NCBI GenBank assembly: GCA_034437275.1
Contig: DAOTUD010000002.1
Span: forward strand, 1-45,134
Direction: 5' to 3'
Length of the DNA: 45,134 bases
From: TC-15 sp034437275
GTDB taxonomy: Bacteria; Chloroflexota; Anaerolineae; Aggregatilineales; Aggregatilineaceae
Positions 31,028 to 39,466 of the stretch are shown here, piece after piece; within the stretch, counting starts at the first letter, position 1, and each line of letters opens with the position of its first letter. Both the position numbers and the translations under genes were made by a program. Under the pieces are notes generated by a model. The model worked only from the letters and a program-made list of their open reading frames with translations. It was not told where the DNA came from and searched no databases.

Positions 31028-33583
31028 ATGATTAACTGGAAAATGTGGCTGCGCTGGTCGTGGCGCGACCTGCGCGAACGCTGGCTGCAAGTGCTCGCCA
31101 TTGGCATGATCATCGCCCTGGGGACCGGAGTCTTCAGCGGACTGACCGGACAGGAAACCTGGCGCGTCGCGTCCTATGATCAGAGCTACGGGCGGCTGAA
31201 CATGCACGACCTGCATATTGCGCTGAGCAGCGATGTCTCTGAAGACGACTTGCTGCGCGTGCTGCGGCCCGGTGGCGAACCGCTCGACGGTATCGCCCAG
31301 CTTGAAGCGCGCCTGATCGAATCGACACTGGTCGACGCCTCCACCAACGGCGACGAAATCCTGGTTCCCGGTCGCATCGTGGGCATGGATGTGCGCAACG
31401 GCGGGCCGCATATCGACAGCCTGTATGTTGAGGACGGACGCCACCTCACCGAAGATGATGCAGTGACATCTGGCCCCCTGGACCAGCAAAAGCCGGCGGT
31501 GATCGTCGAATACAAATTCGCCGACCATTACACCCTGGAGCCGGGCGATCCGGTGAGCATCAGCGGCGGGATCGATCTCGACTTTGTTGGCACCGCCCAT
31601 TCGCCCGAATACTTCGCCGTGCTGCCCGAAGGCAACATCTTCGGCGACGAATCGGATTATGCAGTGCTGTTCATGCCAGTGGAAACAGCGCAGTTGATCA
31701 CCGGGCAACAGAGCGAAGTGAATAACCTTGTCGTCTTGCTCGAAGAAGGAGTCGATCCCAACGCAGCGATCCAGGCCATCGAGCGCGCGGTTGGGGCGGC
31801 CCAAAAGGCCGGTGATCTCAAAAAATTCGACATGACGATCACCACTAAGGCGGAAGACTTCGTGCACAAGAGCCTGTACTCCGACGCTGAGCAGGATCAG
31901 GGCATCTGGTATTTGATCTCGATACTGTTCTTGCTGGGGGCGGCGATGGGCGCCTTCAACCTGGCGGGACGCATCGTCGAGGCCCAGCGGCGGCAGATCG
32001 GGATCGGGATGGCGCTGGGGCTGCCCCGGCGCTGGATCGCTTTCCGACCGCTGCTGGTCGGGGCGCAGATTGCGCTGCTGGGGACGATCCTGGGGCTATC
32101 GTTCGGATTGGCACTCAGCCACATATTCTCCGGCGTGTTCCAGGACGTGATGCCGGTTCCTTACTGGACGGTCCCCTTCTACTGGCAGGGGTACGTGGGC
32201 GGCGCGCTGCTGGGGATTTTGCTGCCGTTCCTGGCGACGCTGCTTCCCGTCTGGCGCGCGGTGCGCGTCCCGCCGGTTGATGCTATCCAGTCCGGCTACC
32301 TGGTGGCCAAAGGTGGCGGGTTAAGCTGGGTGGCCGAAAGCGTCCCGCTGCCCGGCAAGAGCTTCACCCACATGCCGATCAATAACCTGCTGCGCTCCCC
32401 CTGGCGCACGCTGCTCACCATCCTGGGAGTGTCCATCGCCATCGTGCTGATGGTCATGTTCGTTGGGTTCCTGGATACGTTCACCACGACGATTCAGCAA
32501 GGCGAGGAGGCCTGGCTGTACCAGGGCGCGGACCGCGTGGTGGTGGGCCTGGACTTCTTCTACCCAATCCAGCCGGACGAGCAGCAGACCGTCTATCCCC
32601 CGACGTTTGCCGAAAGGCTGCCGGACCCAATCCCGGCCATCCGGGACATGCAGACCGGGAACAGCGCGCCGCTGCTGGCAGAGCCGCTTGTCTACAGTCT
32701 GAGCCTGAACGGCAAGCTGCTGGGCCAGGAAGAGCTGGACATCATGCTGGAAATGCAGGACATGGACAATCCGATCTGGGTGCCGGAACTGAAGGAAGGC
32801 GAACTGACATCGGACGAGCCGGGCATCATCATCTCGCAGAAAGCCGCCTCCGATCTCGATCTGGATGTCGGCGATATGGTTCCCGTCCAGTATGTGAAGC
32901 GCGACACGGATGATCCGACCGCCTTCCCCTTCGAGACAACGGTGATACAGGTGATCGGCATTCACAATAACCCGCTGCGGGCGCTGGCCTACATGGACTT
33001 GCGCCACGCCGCGCTGATGAACCTCGACGGCACAGCTAACCAGGTGGTCGCGCTGCCCACCGAAGGGGTGGACATCCATGACATCGAAATGGCGTTGTTC
33101 AACCAGCGCGGGGTGTCCTCGGTGCGCGAGATGAAGGATATCTCCGACCTGTTCGACGAGGTCATGGAACTGTTCACCACCATTCTGCGCATCATTCAGG
33201 GCGTGGTGGTCTTCCTGGCGTTCCTGATCGCGTTTAACTCGACCAGCATCAACGTCGACGAACGCACGCGCGAGATTGCAACCATGTTCGCCTTCGGGCT
33301 GCGCGTGCGCACCGCGACGCAGATGCAAATGCTGGAAAACTTCATCATCGGCGTGATCGGCACCCTGATCGGGCTGGTGGGGGGCTGGTGGCTGCTCAAC
33401 GCGGTGCTGGCCGCCCGGGTTGAGGAACAACTGGAGGATTTCCACTTCATTGTCACCATATCGCCCGAAACGCTGCTGACGTCGCTGCTGCTGGGCGTGC
33501 TGACGGTCACGCTGACGCCGCTGCTCAGCATCCGGCGCATGATCAAGATAGACCTGCCCTCGGCGATACGGGTCATGGAATAG
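31028..33583 (+). CDS. FtsX-like ABC permease with two MacB-type halves
   Basis: This 851-residue permease has two tandem units. Each has an N-terminal membrane helix (about 17-37 and 463-485), a large extracytoplasmic MacB_PCD-like domain and an FtsX domain with three helices (about 297-420 and 725-845). Such mechanotransmission transporters move lipoproteins or peptides, or signal across the membrane, rather than pump small molecules. The track-independent choice of ATG 31028 over 31022 rests on AAAGGGG placed 6 bp upstream. It pairs with the ATPase gene just upstream. No membrane-fusion protein gene is adjacent. Confidence 0.9.
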   Translation: MINWKMWLRWSWRDLRERWLQVLAIGMIIALGTGVFSGLTGQETWRVASYDQSYGRLNMHDLHIALSSDVSEDDLLRVLRPGGEPLDGIAQLEARLIESTLVDASTNGDEILVPGRIVGMDVRNGGPHIDSLYVEDGRHLTEDDAVTSGPLDQQKPAVIVEYKFADHYTLEPGDPVSISGGIDLDFVGTAHSPEYFAVLPEGNIFGDESDYAVLFMPVETAQLITGQQSEVNNLVVLLEEGVDPNAAIQAIERAVGAAQKAGDLKKFDMTITTKAEDFVHKSLYSDAEQDQGIWYLISILFLLGAAMGAFNLAGRIVEAQRRQIGIGMALGLPRRWIAFRPLLVGAQIALLGTILGLSFGLALSHIFSGVFQDVMPVPYWTVPFYWQGYVGGALLGILLPFLATLLPVWRAVRVPPVDAIQSGYLVAKGGGLSWVAESVPLPGKSFTHMPINNLLRSPWRTLLTILGVSIAIVLMVMFVGFLDTFTTTIQQGEEAWLYQGADRVVVGLDFFYPIQPDEQQTVYPPTFAERLPDPIPAIRDMQTGNSAPLLAEPLVYSLSLNGKLLGQEELDIMLEMQDMDNPIWVPELKEGELTSDEPGIIISQKAASDLDLDVGDMVPVQYVKRDTDDPTAFPFETTVIQVIGIHNNPLRALAYMDLRHAALMNLDGTANQVVALPTEGVDIHDIEMALFNQRGVSSVREMKDISDLFDEVMELFTTILRIIQGVVVFLAFLIAFNSTSINVDERTREIATMFAFGLRVRTATQMQMLENFIIGVIGTLIGLVGGWWLLNAVLAARVEEQLEDFHFIVTISPETLLTSLLLGVLTVTLTPLLSIRRMIKIDLPSAIRVME

Positions 33584-33614
33584 CCCCAACGCCCGTCCCG
33601 CCGATCCCACAGGA

Positions 33615-33645
33615 CACAATCCCCGGACATTGTTCGGGGATTGTG
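33615..33645 (+). terminator. perfect 11-bp hairpin after the permease gene
   Basis: CACAATCCCCG (33615-33625) pairs perfectly with CGGGGATTGTG (33635-33645) over a 9-nt loop. The following bases (GCGTCTTGTTG) are only modestly T-rich, so it may be a weak terminator or an mRNA 3' end stabiliser. Confidence 0.55.
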
Positions 33646-33653
33646 GCGTCTTG

Positions 33654-33684
33654 TTGCGGCAGAAGGCAAGATTGCGGCTATAAT
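33654..33684 (+). promoter_or_regulatory. promoter of the monooxygenase-like gene
   Basis: A perfect TATAAT (33679-33684) is preceded by a weak TTGCGG (33654-33659) with a long 19-bp spacer. Confidence 0.45.
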
Positions 33685-33723
33685 GTAAAGTCGTTCGGAT
33701 GACACACAAGGAGAATTTGAACG

Positions 33724-34032
33724 ATGTATATTGTGCATGTATTCTGCCGCATCAAGCCGGAGCATATCGAGCCGTTCCGCGAAGCCTGTATCGACAACGC
33801 GCGAAACAGCGTCCAGGAGCCGGGGATCGCCCGCTTCGACGTCATCCAGCAAACCGATGATCCGACGCAGTTCGTGCTGGTCGAAGTCTACCGCACGCCC
33901 GACGACCCTGCCGAACACAAAAAGACGGCGCACTATGCCCGCTGGGCCGAAACCGTCGCCGATATGCTGACCGAGCCGCGCAGCAAGCAAGTCTACAACA
34001 ACGTATTTCCTGACGACCAGGGCTGGGGGTAA
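33724..34032 (+). CDS. antibiotic biosynthesis monooxygenase (ABM) domain protein
   Basis: This 102-residue dimeric ferredoxin-like ABM-fold protein matches the group annotated as putative quinol monooxygenase or LsrG-like. It has YIVHVFCRIKPEHIEPFREA, then the PGIARFDVIQQ strand and the HKKTAHYARWAE motif with the conserved His-Tyr. Cofactor-free oxygenase or isomerase activity is possible. The ATG at 33724 has AAGGAG about 10 bases upstream. The alcohol dehydrogenase gene starts 6 bp after its stop, so the two are cotranscribed. Confidence 0.85.
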   Translation: MYIVHVFCRIKPEHIEPFREACIDNARNSVQEPGIARFDVIQQTDDPTQFVLVEVYRTPDDPAEHKKTAHYARWAETVADMLTEPRSKQVYNNVFPDDQGWG

Positions 34033-34038
34033 GCCGGT

Positions 34039-35190
34039 ATGCGTTTCGAGTTCGCAACCGCCACGCGGATCATTTTTGGGGCGGATACGATCAGCGAAGC
34101 CGGGGAACTGGCCGCCGGCTTAGGTCGCCGCGCGCTGGTCGTCACTGGCAGCAGCCCCGAACGCGCCGCCCCCTTGCTGGCACAGTTGGAAGCCCACGAC
34201 ATCCCTTTCACGACCTTCGCTGTCGAGGACGAGCCGACGATCCAGGTCGCCCAGCGCGGCACCCAACATGCCCGCGAGCATGAGTGTGATGTCGTGATCG
34301 GGATGGGCGGCGGCAGCGTCATCGACAGCGGCAAAGCCATCGCCGGCCTGCTGACCAACCCCGGCGCGCCGCTGGATTACCTGGAGGTGATCGGGCGCCG
34401 CCAACCGCTGGCCGAACCCGCCGCGCCTTATATGGCGATCCCCACCACTGCCGGGACCGGGGCAGAAGTCACGCGCAACGCAGTACTGGCCTCGCCAGAG
34501 CACCGCGTCAAGGTCAGCCTGCGCCATCCCCTGATGCTCCCCGATATCGCGCTGGTCGATCCGGTGCTGACGTACACCATGCCCCCGGCGATTACAGCCT
34601 ACACCGGCCTGGATGCGCTCACGCAGGTGATCGAGCCGCTGGTTTCGCACCGGGCCAACCCGCTGACCGACGCCATCTGCCGCGAGGGCATCCGGCGCGC
34701 CGCGCGGTCGCTGCGGCGGGCTTACGATGCGCCCGACCCCGCCGCGCGCGAAGATATGGCGCTGGCCTCGCTGTTCGGTGGGCTGGCGCTGGCAAATGCC
34801 AAGTTGGGCGCGGTGCACGGGTTCGCCGGGCCGTTCGGCGGCATGTTCCACGCCCCACACGGCGCGGTGTGTGCGGCGCTGCTGCCGCATGTGATGGAGG
34901 CCAATGTCCGCCTGCTGCACGCGCGTGATCCCGACAACCCCGCCCTGCCCCGCTATGACGAGGTCGCCCGCCTGGTGACCGGCGATCCGGCGGCAACGGC
35001 TGCGGCTGGCGTCGCCTGGGTGGCCGAGCTGTGCCAGGCCCTCGACGTCCCGGGGCTGGCGGATTTCGGGCTGGAGCCGGCACACGTCGACGCCTTGATC
35101 GACAAAGCGGGGCGCTCCAGCTCGATGAAGGGCAACCCCATCGCCCTCACCCCGGACGACATGCGCGCCATCCTGCGGCAGGCGTTGTAA
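34039..35190 (+). CDS. iron-containing alcohol dehydrogenase
   Basis: This is a 383-residue group III alcohol dehydrogenase. It has the NAD motif MGGGSVIDSGK, the PTTAGTGAE motif, and metal ligands in the LVDP segment and in the histidines of GAVHGFAG and FHAPHG. It reduces an aldehyde or ketone, or oxidises an alcohol. The substrate is not evident. It is the second gene of a three-gene unit, and the EamA transporter starts 1 bp after its stop. Confidence 0.92.
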   Translation: MRFEFATATRIIFGADTISEAGELAAGLGRRALVVTGSSPERAAPLLAQLEAHDIPFTTFAVEDEPTIQVAQRGTQHAREHECDVVIGMGGGSVIDSGKAIAGLLTNPGAPLDYLEVIGRRQPLAEPAAPYMAIPTTAGTGAEVTRNAVLASPEHRVKVSLRHPLMLPDIALVDPVLTYTMPPAITAYTGLDALTQVIEPLVSHRANPLTDAICREGIRRAARSLRRAYDAPDPAAREDMALASLFGGLALANAKLGAVHGFAGPFGGMFHAPHGAVCAALLPHVMEANVRLLHARDPDNPALPRYDEVARLVTGDPAATAAAGVAWVAELCQALDVPGLADFGLEPAHVDALIDKAGRSSSMKGNPIALTPDDMRAILRQAL

Positions 35191-35191
35191 G

Positions 35192-36091
35192 ATGACACGC
35201 TGGCAAGCCGATCTCGCGCTGGCGGTCGTGGCGCTGATCTGGGGATCGACGTTTGTCGTTGTCAAGAATGCGCTGGACGCGGTCGGGCCGTTCACATTCG
35301 TGGCGTGGCGGTTTGTGCTGGCCTCGCTGTTCTTGGCGGTGGTCTTTCGCCGCCGCACGCAGCGCATCACACGCGCCGAACTGCAAGCCGGGGGACTGAT
35401 CGGGGTGTGGCTGGCGGGGGGCTACATCTTCCAGACCATCGGCCTGCAAACAACCACCAGCGCCAAAGCCGGGTTCATCACCGGGCTGAGCGTCGTGATC
35501 GTGCCTGCACTGGCCACGCTCCTGCTGCGCCGCCCCCCGGGGCGCGGCGCGATCCTGGGCATTGTCGCCGCGACGGTGGGGCTGGGCTTCCTGTCGCTGA
35601 ACAAAGACCTGAGCGTCCAGGCCGGTGACTTGTGGGTGCTGGCGTGTGCGTTCGCCTTTGCGCTGCACATCGTCAGCGTGGCGCATTTCTCGCCGCGCTT
35701 CAGTTCGGTGCGGCTGTCGCTGGTCCAGATCATGACCGTCGCGGTGTTGGCTGTGAGTTCGGCCTTTGTGGTCGAGACGCCCACGCTGGACCTGCCCGCC
35801 AGCACATGGGCCGCGATTGCCTTCACCGGCGTGGTGGCGACGGCAGTTGTCTTCAGCGTGCAGGTGTACGTGCAGCGTTTTACGACCCCGACACACACCG
35901 CGCTGATCTTCAGCCTGGAGCCAGTCTTCGCGGCGTTTTTCGGCTGGTGGTGGGCGGGGGAACTGTTCGGCCTGCGCGAGTGGATCGGCTGCGCATTGAT
36001 CCTGGCCGGGATGGTCAGTGCCGAGCTAGGCGACACACACGGGGCCACCCCCGGCGTGCCGTCCGAAAATGTGGATCAGGCTGTGATGTGA
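35192..36091 (+). CDS. EamA/DMT-family transporter
   Basis: This 299-residue membrane protein has ten predicted helices in two EamA repeats. The first starts ALIWGSTFVVVKNAL and the second is around residues 150-285 (WVLACAFAFALHIVSV onward). Members export metabolites such as amino acids or nucleosides, and the substrate is unknown. It overlaps nothing and follows the dehydrogenase by one base. The promoter of the candidate RNA at 36129 starts three bases after its stop codon. Confidence 0.9.
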   Translation: MTRWQADLALAVVALIWGSTFVVVKNALDAVGPFTFVAWRFVLASLFLAVVFRRRTQRITRAELQAGGLIGVWLAGGYIFQTIGLQTTTSAKAGFITGLSVVIVPALATLLLRRPPGRGAILGIVAATVGLGFLSLNKDLSVQAGDLWVLACAFAFALHIVSVAHFSPRFSSVRLSLVQIMTVAVLAVSSAFVVETPTLDLPASTWAAIAFTGVVATAVVFSVQVYVQRFTTPTHTALIFSLEPVFAAFFGWWWAGELFGLREWIGCALILAGMVSAELGDTHGATPGVPSENVDQAVM

Positions 36092-36093
36092 TT

Positions 36094-36122
36094 TTGCAGG
36101 GCATTTTTCAATACTATATAAT
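36094..36122 (+). promoter_or_regulatory. consensus promoter of the candidate RNA
   Basis: TTGCAG (36094-36099) and a perfect TATAAT (36117-36122) are exactly 17 bp apart. Transcription would start near 36129. Confidence 0.7.
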
Positions 36123-36128
36123 AACCAC

Positions 36129-36508
36129 ACATGTCACGGTTGTACCGTAACACTCAACCAGGACTACTTTGCATCCGGACGGATGTTGATTGGACGAGCG
36201 AGTGATCTCACACTTGGGGTGTGAGTTAACCTGGACAACGCGCCGGCCCATTGGCGCGCAAGGTGCTGGACGATGATTCCGGGTTTTGTTGATCAACCGA
36301 TTTAACGAATGAGATTCGCCTGCCTGTGGGGCAGGAATGCGTAAAAGTTAGCCAGTAACATATTGCGCTGATTCGAAGGGTAACACTCTACCGCTTGATC
36401 GGTTAAGTCGTCGTATCCTGAAAAAGTAGTCTAAGCCCCGTTGCAAGGGCGCGGATGTGAGCGATCGGTACACTATGCAGCCGTGACTGACGGCTGTTTT
36501 TGTTTTTT
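36129..36508 (+). ncRNA. candidate structured RNA, about 370 nt, upstream of recX-rny
   Basis: No protein-like reading frame occupies 36092-36522. The ends pair: 36133-36142 with 36478-36487 (10 bp, one G-U), continued by 36143-36147 with 36466-36470. A second long-range helix joins GACTACTTT (36162-36170) to AAAGTAGTC (36423-36431). Local hairpins lie at 36172-36185, 36207-36225 (7 bp), 36239-36258 (6 bp), 36319-36335 (6 bp) and 36390-36403. A promoter precedes it and an intrinsic terminator ends it. It lacks the conserved cores of RNase P RNA, tmRNA and SRP RNA as I know them. It could be an independent RNA or a leader controlling recX-rny. Confidence 0.6.
36478..36508 (+). terminator. intrinsic terminator before recX
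   Basis: CAGCCGT (36478-36484) pairs with ACGGCTG (36490-36496) over a 5-nt loop, followed by a T-rich run (36497-36508). Its 5' arm is also one strand of the long-range closing helix of the RNA, so the two structures exclude each other. Confidence 0.75.
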
Positions 36509-36522
36509 AAGGACACACTACG

Positions 36523-37179
36523 TTGGAACGAACGATTACGGCGTTGGAAGTCCAGAAACGCAACAAAGAGCGCGTCAATGTCTACCTGGATGGCGAGTTC
36601 GCGTTCGGCCTGTCCATCATGGATGCCGCGTCGCTGCGCAAAGGCCAAACCCTGAGCGAAGAGGCGATTCGCCAGCTCCAGGCACAGGACGAGGTGACGC
36701 GCAGCTTCGAGCGCGCGGTCAGCCTGCTGGCCCGCCGTCCCTACAGTATCGCCGAAATCCGCCGCAAGCTGGCCGCCAAGCAGATCGCGCCCGACGTGAT
36801 CGACGAGACCATCGCGCGGCTGGAACAACGCGGCTATGTGGACGATCATGCTTTTGCGGAGTTTTGGGTTGAGAATCGCGAGCAATTTCGCCCGCGCGGC
36901 CCGCGGGCACTGCGGCACGAACTGCGCCAAAAGGGGATCGGCCCCACCATCATCGACGACGTGCTGGCCGGGATAGATTTCCACGACTCCGCTTATCGGG
37001 CTGCGCAAAAGCGGCTCCGGCGGCTGCGCGGACTGACCCGGCGCGACTTCCAGACCAGGCTGGGCTCATATCTGGGCCGGCGTGGGTTTAGCTATGCAAT
37101 CACTCGTGAAGTTATCGAACAGATTATCCAGGAACTAGAAGACGAACAACCCGACTATTTTAAATCAGAACAGGAGTAA
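36523..37179 (+). CDS. recX: regulatory protein RecX
   Basis: RecX binds RecA filaments and limits recombinase activity. This 218-residue protein is made of three-helix repeats. Family features are ALEVQKRNKERVNVYLDGEF near the N-terminus, LARRPYSIAEIRRKL and GYVDDHAFAEFWVENR, then repeated RGPRALRHELRQKGI and FQTRLGSYLGRRGFSY. The start is TTG at 36523, 9 bases after AAGGA. No recA is in the window. It begins 14 bp after a terminator, so its expression may depend on readthrough. rny follows 5 bp downstream. Confidence 0.93.
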   Translation: MERTITALEVQKRNKERVNVYLDGEFAFGLSIMDAASLRKGQTLSEEAIRQLQAQDEVTRSFERAVSLLARRPYSIAEIRRKLAAKQIAPDVIDETIARLEQRGYVDDHAFAEFWVENREQFRPRGPRALRHELRQKGIGPTIIDDVLAGIDFHDSAYRAAQKRLRRLRGLTRRDFQTRLGSYLGRRGFSYAITREVIEQIIQELEDEQPDYFKSEQE

Positions 37180-37184
37180 GCCCT

Positions 37185-38714
37185 ATGGAAATCGTGATGG
37201 TCCTGCTAGGACTAGCGATTGGCGTTGGGCTGGGCGCTGGTGGCTTGATCGTTTACCAGAATGTGCAAGGAACAAGCAAAAAGCGCCAGGTCGAAGACGA
37301 AGCTGCTCGTTTGCTGGAAGAGGCTCGTGGCGAGTCCAAGCAAATCATTGTGGATGCCCGGGACGAAGCGCTGCGAATCCAGCGAGAAGCTGAAGAAAAC
37401 GCCAAAAAACGTCGTGCTGAACTAGACCGTGAAAGTGACCGCCTGCAAAAACGCCGGGAAGACCTTGATGCCCGCTACGAGCGCCTGGAGAATCGCGAAC
37501 AAGCGCTCAACAAACGGCAGAGCAAGATGGACAAACGGCAAAACGAGATCGACACCATGTTCGACGAACAGAAAGCGGTGTTGGAACGCATGGCGGAAAT
37601 GACACGGGAAGAGGCACAGGAAGAACTGCTGCGGATGGTCGAGGCCGAAGCACGCCAGGACATGGCACGCCGCATCCGGGAGATCGAAGAGGAGACGAAG
37701 CTCGAGGCGGGCAAGCGTGCGCGGGACATTATCGCGCTAGCCATCCAACGCATCGCTTCCGACCAGGTGAACGAGATCGCGGTGAGCGTGGTACCGCTGC
37801 CCACCGACGAGATGAAAGGGCGCATCATTGGCCGCAACGGGCGCAATATTCGCTCGTTCGAGCAGGCGACGGGCGTTGATGTCGTGGTCGATGACACGCC
37901 CGAAGCCGTGACCATCTCCAGCTTCGATCCCGTCCGGCGCGAAGTCGCCAAGCGTGCGATGACCAAGCTGGTGCTGGATGGGCGCATTCATCCCGCGCGG
38001 ATCGAAAAGCTCGTCGAGGATGCGAACCAGGAAGTCGAGCAGAGCATCCGCGAGGAAGGCGAACGCGCCGCGTACGAGGCCGGTGTGCCGGGCCTGCACC
38101 CGGAGATCATCAAGCTGCTGGGCCGGCTGCGGTTCCGCACCAGCTACGGGCAGAACCAGCACGCCCACGCCATCGAAAGCGCACACCTCGCCGGGATGAT
38201 CGCGGCGGAGTTGGGCGCGGATGTCGCGGTCGCTAAGGCCGGCGGGCTGCTGCACGACATCGGCAAGGCCATCGACCACGAAGTCGAAGGTACACATGCC
38301 ACGATTGGCGCGGAGTTCTGCAAGCGGCATGGCGTGTCCGACAAAATCGTGAACTGCATCGCCAGCCATCACCACGAGGTGGAGCAGCAGAATGTCGAAG
38401 CGATGATTGTCGAAGCGGCGGACGCCATCTCTGGCGCGCGGCCCGGTGCCCGGCGCGAAAGCCTGGACACCTACATCCGCCGCGTGAAAGCGCTCGAGGA
38501 GATCGCCAAAGAATTCGACGGAGTGGAGCAGAGTTACGCGCTCCAGGCCGGGCGCGAGGTGCGGATTATGGTCAAGCCGGAGGAGATCGACGATCTGGCC
38601 TCGATGCAACTGGCGCAGGATATCTCGCGCCGCATCGAGGAGTCGATGCAGTATCCCGGCCAGATCAAAGTGACCATCATCCGGGAAACCCGCGCGGTCG
38701 ACTACGCCAAGTAA
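37185..38714 (+). CDS. rny: ribonuclease Y
   Basis: RNase Y is a membrane-anchored endoribonuclease that begins mRNA decay. The 509 residues show one N-terminal membrane helix (about 3-25), a long charged coiled coil (about 30-185), a KH domain (about 200-265, with GRIIGRNGRNIRSFE) and an HD domain with H357-D358 in LLHDIGKA. The length is normal for the family. It is cotranscribed with recX. In other bacteria RNase Y cuts riboswitch and leader RNAs, which is relevant to the structured RNA upstream. Confidence 0.97.
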   Translation: MEIVMVLLGLAIGVGLGAGGLIVYQNVQGTSKKRQVEDEAARLLEEARGESKQIIVDARDEALRIQREAEENAKKRRAELDRESDRLQKRREDLDARYERLENREQALNKRQSKMDKRQNEIDTMFDEQKAVLERMAEMTREEAQEELLRMVEAEARQDMARRIREIEEETKLEAGKRARDIIALAIQRIASDQVNEIAVSVVPLPTDEMKGRIIGRNGRNIRSFEQATGVDVVVDDTPEAVTISSFDPVRREVAKRAMTKLVLDGRIHPARIEKLVEDANQEVEQSIREEGERAAYEAGVPGLHPEIIKLLGRLRFRTSYGQNQHAHAIESAHLAGMIAAELGADVAVAKAGGLLHDIGKAIDHEVEGTHATIGAEFCKRHGVSDKIVNCIASHHHEVEQQNVEAMIVEAADAISGARPGARRESLDTYIRRVKALEEIAKEFDGVEQSYALQAGREVRIMVKPEEIDDLASMQLAQDISRRIEESMQYPGQIKVTIIRETRAVDYAK

Positions 38715-38742
38715 CCCGCTACTATCCACAGACAAAGAAAAT

Positions 38743-38773
38743 GGTGGACGTCTCGCGATGCCCACCGTTTTTG
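38743..38773 (+). terminator. bidirectional terminator after rny
   Basis: GGTGG (38743-38747) pairs with CCACC (38762-38766). An inner CGTC/GATG stem caps a TCGC loop after one mismatch, and TTTTT follows. The opposite strand has a T-rich run after the same stem, serving the convergent gene at 38798. Confidence 0.7.
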
Positions 38774-38797
38774 TTCGCCCGCACACCGCTACAGCAG

Positions 38798-39214
38798 CTA
38801 CGCCAGCAGGTTTAGCCCCAGATCACGCGAATTGCGCACCAGCACCGGGTGTTCGGGCAGGGCCGGGAAGTACGCCGTCTGCTGGGGCAGCGTGACGAAA
38901 ATCTGTGACGCCTCCAGCCCATCCATCAAGCCAAACTCGCCAGCGCGCATCAATTCAAACACCACCGTCAATAAATCTGCCGTCCACGTCGGAGAGACAA
39001 GCTCAATCGTCATGCGATGAAACGCATGCTGGCTGTTCAGCCCCGGTGCAGCCAGCACCAGTTGGCCGCCATCCTGGCACACGATGCTATAGCGTTCAGG
39101 ACCAGACAAAGTTATGGTGGCAATGGAAGGGACATGATCCAGTACGTGCCGAACGCCGGCACGATTTCCGTCGGCGAAGTGGCCGCCAGCGGCATGACAA
39201 ACCAAGAGCAACAT
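38798..39214 (-). CDS. hypothetical protein
   Basis: This 138-residue soluble protein belongs to no family I recognise. It has no signal peptide or repeats. Regular beta and helical segments (RYSIVCQDGGQLVLAAPG, FHRMTIELVSP, LLTVVFELMRAGEFGLMDG) suggest a folded protein. The gene is supported by AGGAGG nine bases before the ATG and by a good promoter at 39253-39281. It converges on rny with a shared terminator. It could be a regulator or stress protein, but nothing in the sequence shows which. Confidence 0.65.
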   Translation of the reverse strand: MLLLVCHAAGGHFADGNRAGVRHVLDHVPSIATITLSGPERYSIVCQDGGQLVLAAPGLNSQHAFHRMTIELVSPTWTADLLTVVFELMRAGEFGLMDGLEASQIFVTLPQQTAYFPALPEHPVLVRNSRDLGLNLLA

Positions 39215-39252
39215 GGTATTCAGCCTCCTGGACTGCTAATGCACTACCCACT

Positions 39253-39281
39253 AATATAGCACATATGTTCTGCTTTTCCAA
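39253..39281 (-). promoter_or_regulatory. promoter of the hypothetical gene at 38798-39214
   Basis: Minus strand: TTGGAA (39276-39281) and TATATT (39253-39258) are 17 bp apart, with TGC before the -10 (extended -10). Confidence 0.6.
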
Positions 39282-39392
39282 TTTCTGTGCATAATCTACC
39301 CCGCTCCATAGGATCATCACACACCATTGGTTGGGGGGATCACACCTGTGTGTTTGGATAATCGGTTCGCGACACGTCTTAAGCCGGCTGCG

Positions 39393-39448
39393 GTGCACAA
39401 TAGCGGGATGGCAATCGGGCTGTATACTATGTTCTACGTATTGTGCAC
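39393..39448 (+). repeat. 9-bp inverted repeat around the -10 of the AIM24 gene
   Basis: GTGCACAAT (39393-39401) and ATTGTGCAC (39440-39448) are perfect inverted copies 38 bp apart. A TATACT (39423-39428), a likely -10, lies between them. Each copy holds the palindrome GTGCAC, so each could be a half or full operator site. The rest of the gap 39215-39466 holds the divergent promoter and nothing else I can name. Confidence 0.45.
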
Positions 39449-39466
39449 ACAAAAAGGAGCAACGCC

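Noticed and set aside
36114..36296. A 60-residue minus-strand frame in the RNA region
   Set aside because: It has no ribosome-binding site, shows an atypical composition, and overlaps strongly structured sequence.
36129..36508. RNase P RNA or tmRNA
   Set aside because: Neither strand holds the GAGGAAAGUC/ACAGAA core of RNase P RNA, nor a tRNA-like end with CCA and a tag reading frame ending in ALAA as in tmRNA. It is also too long for 6S RNA.
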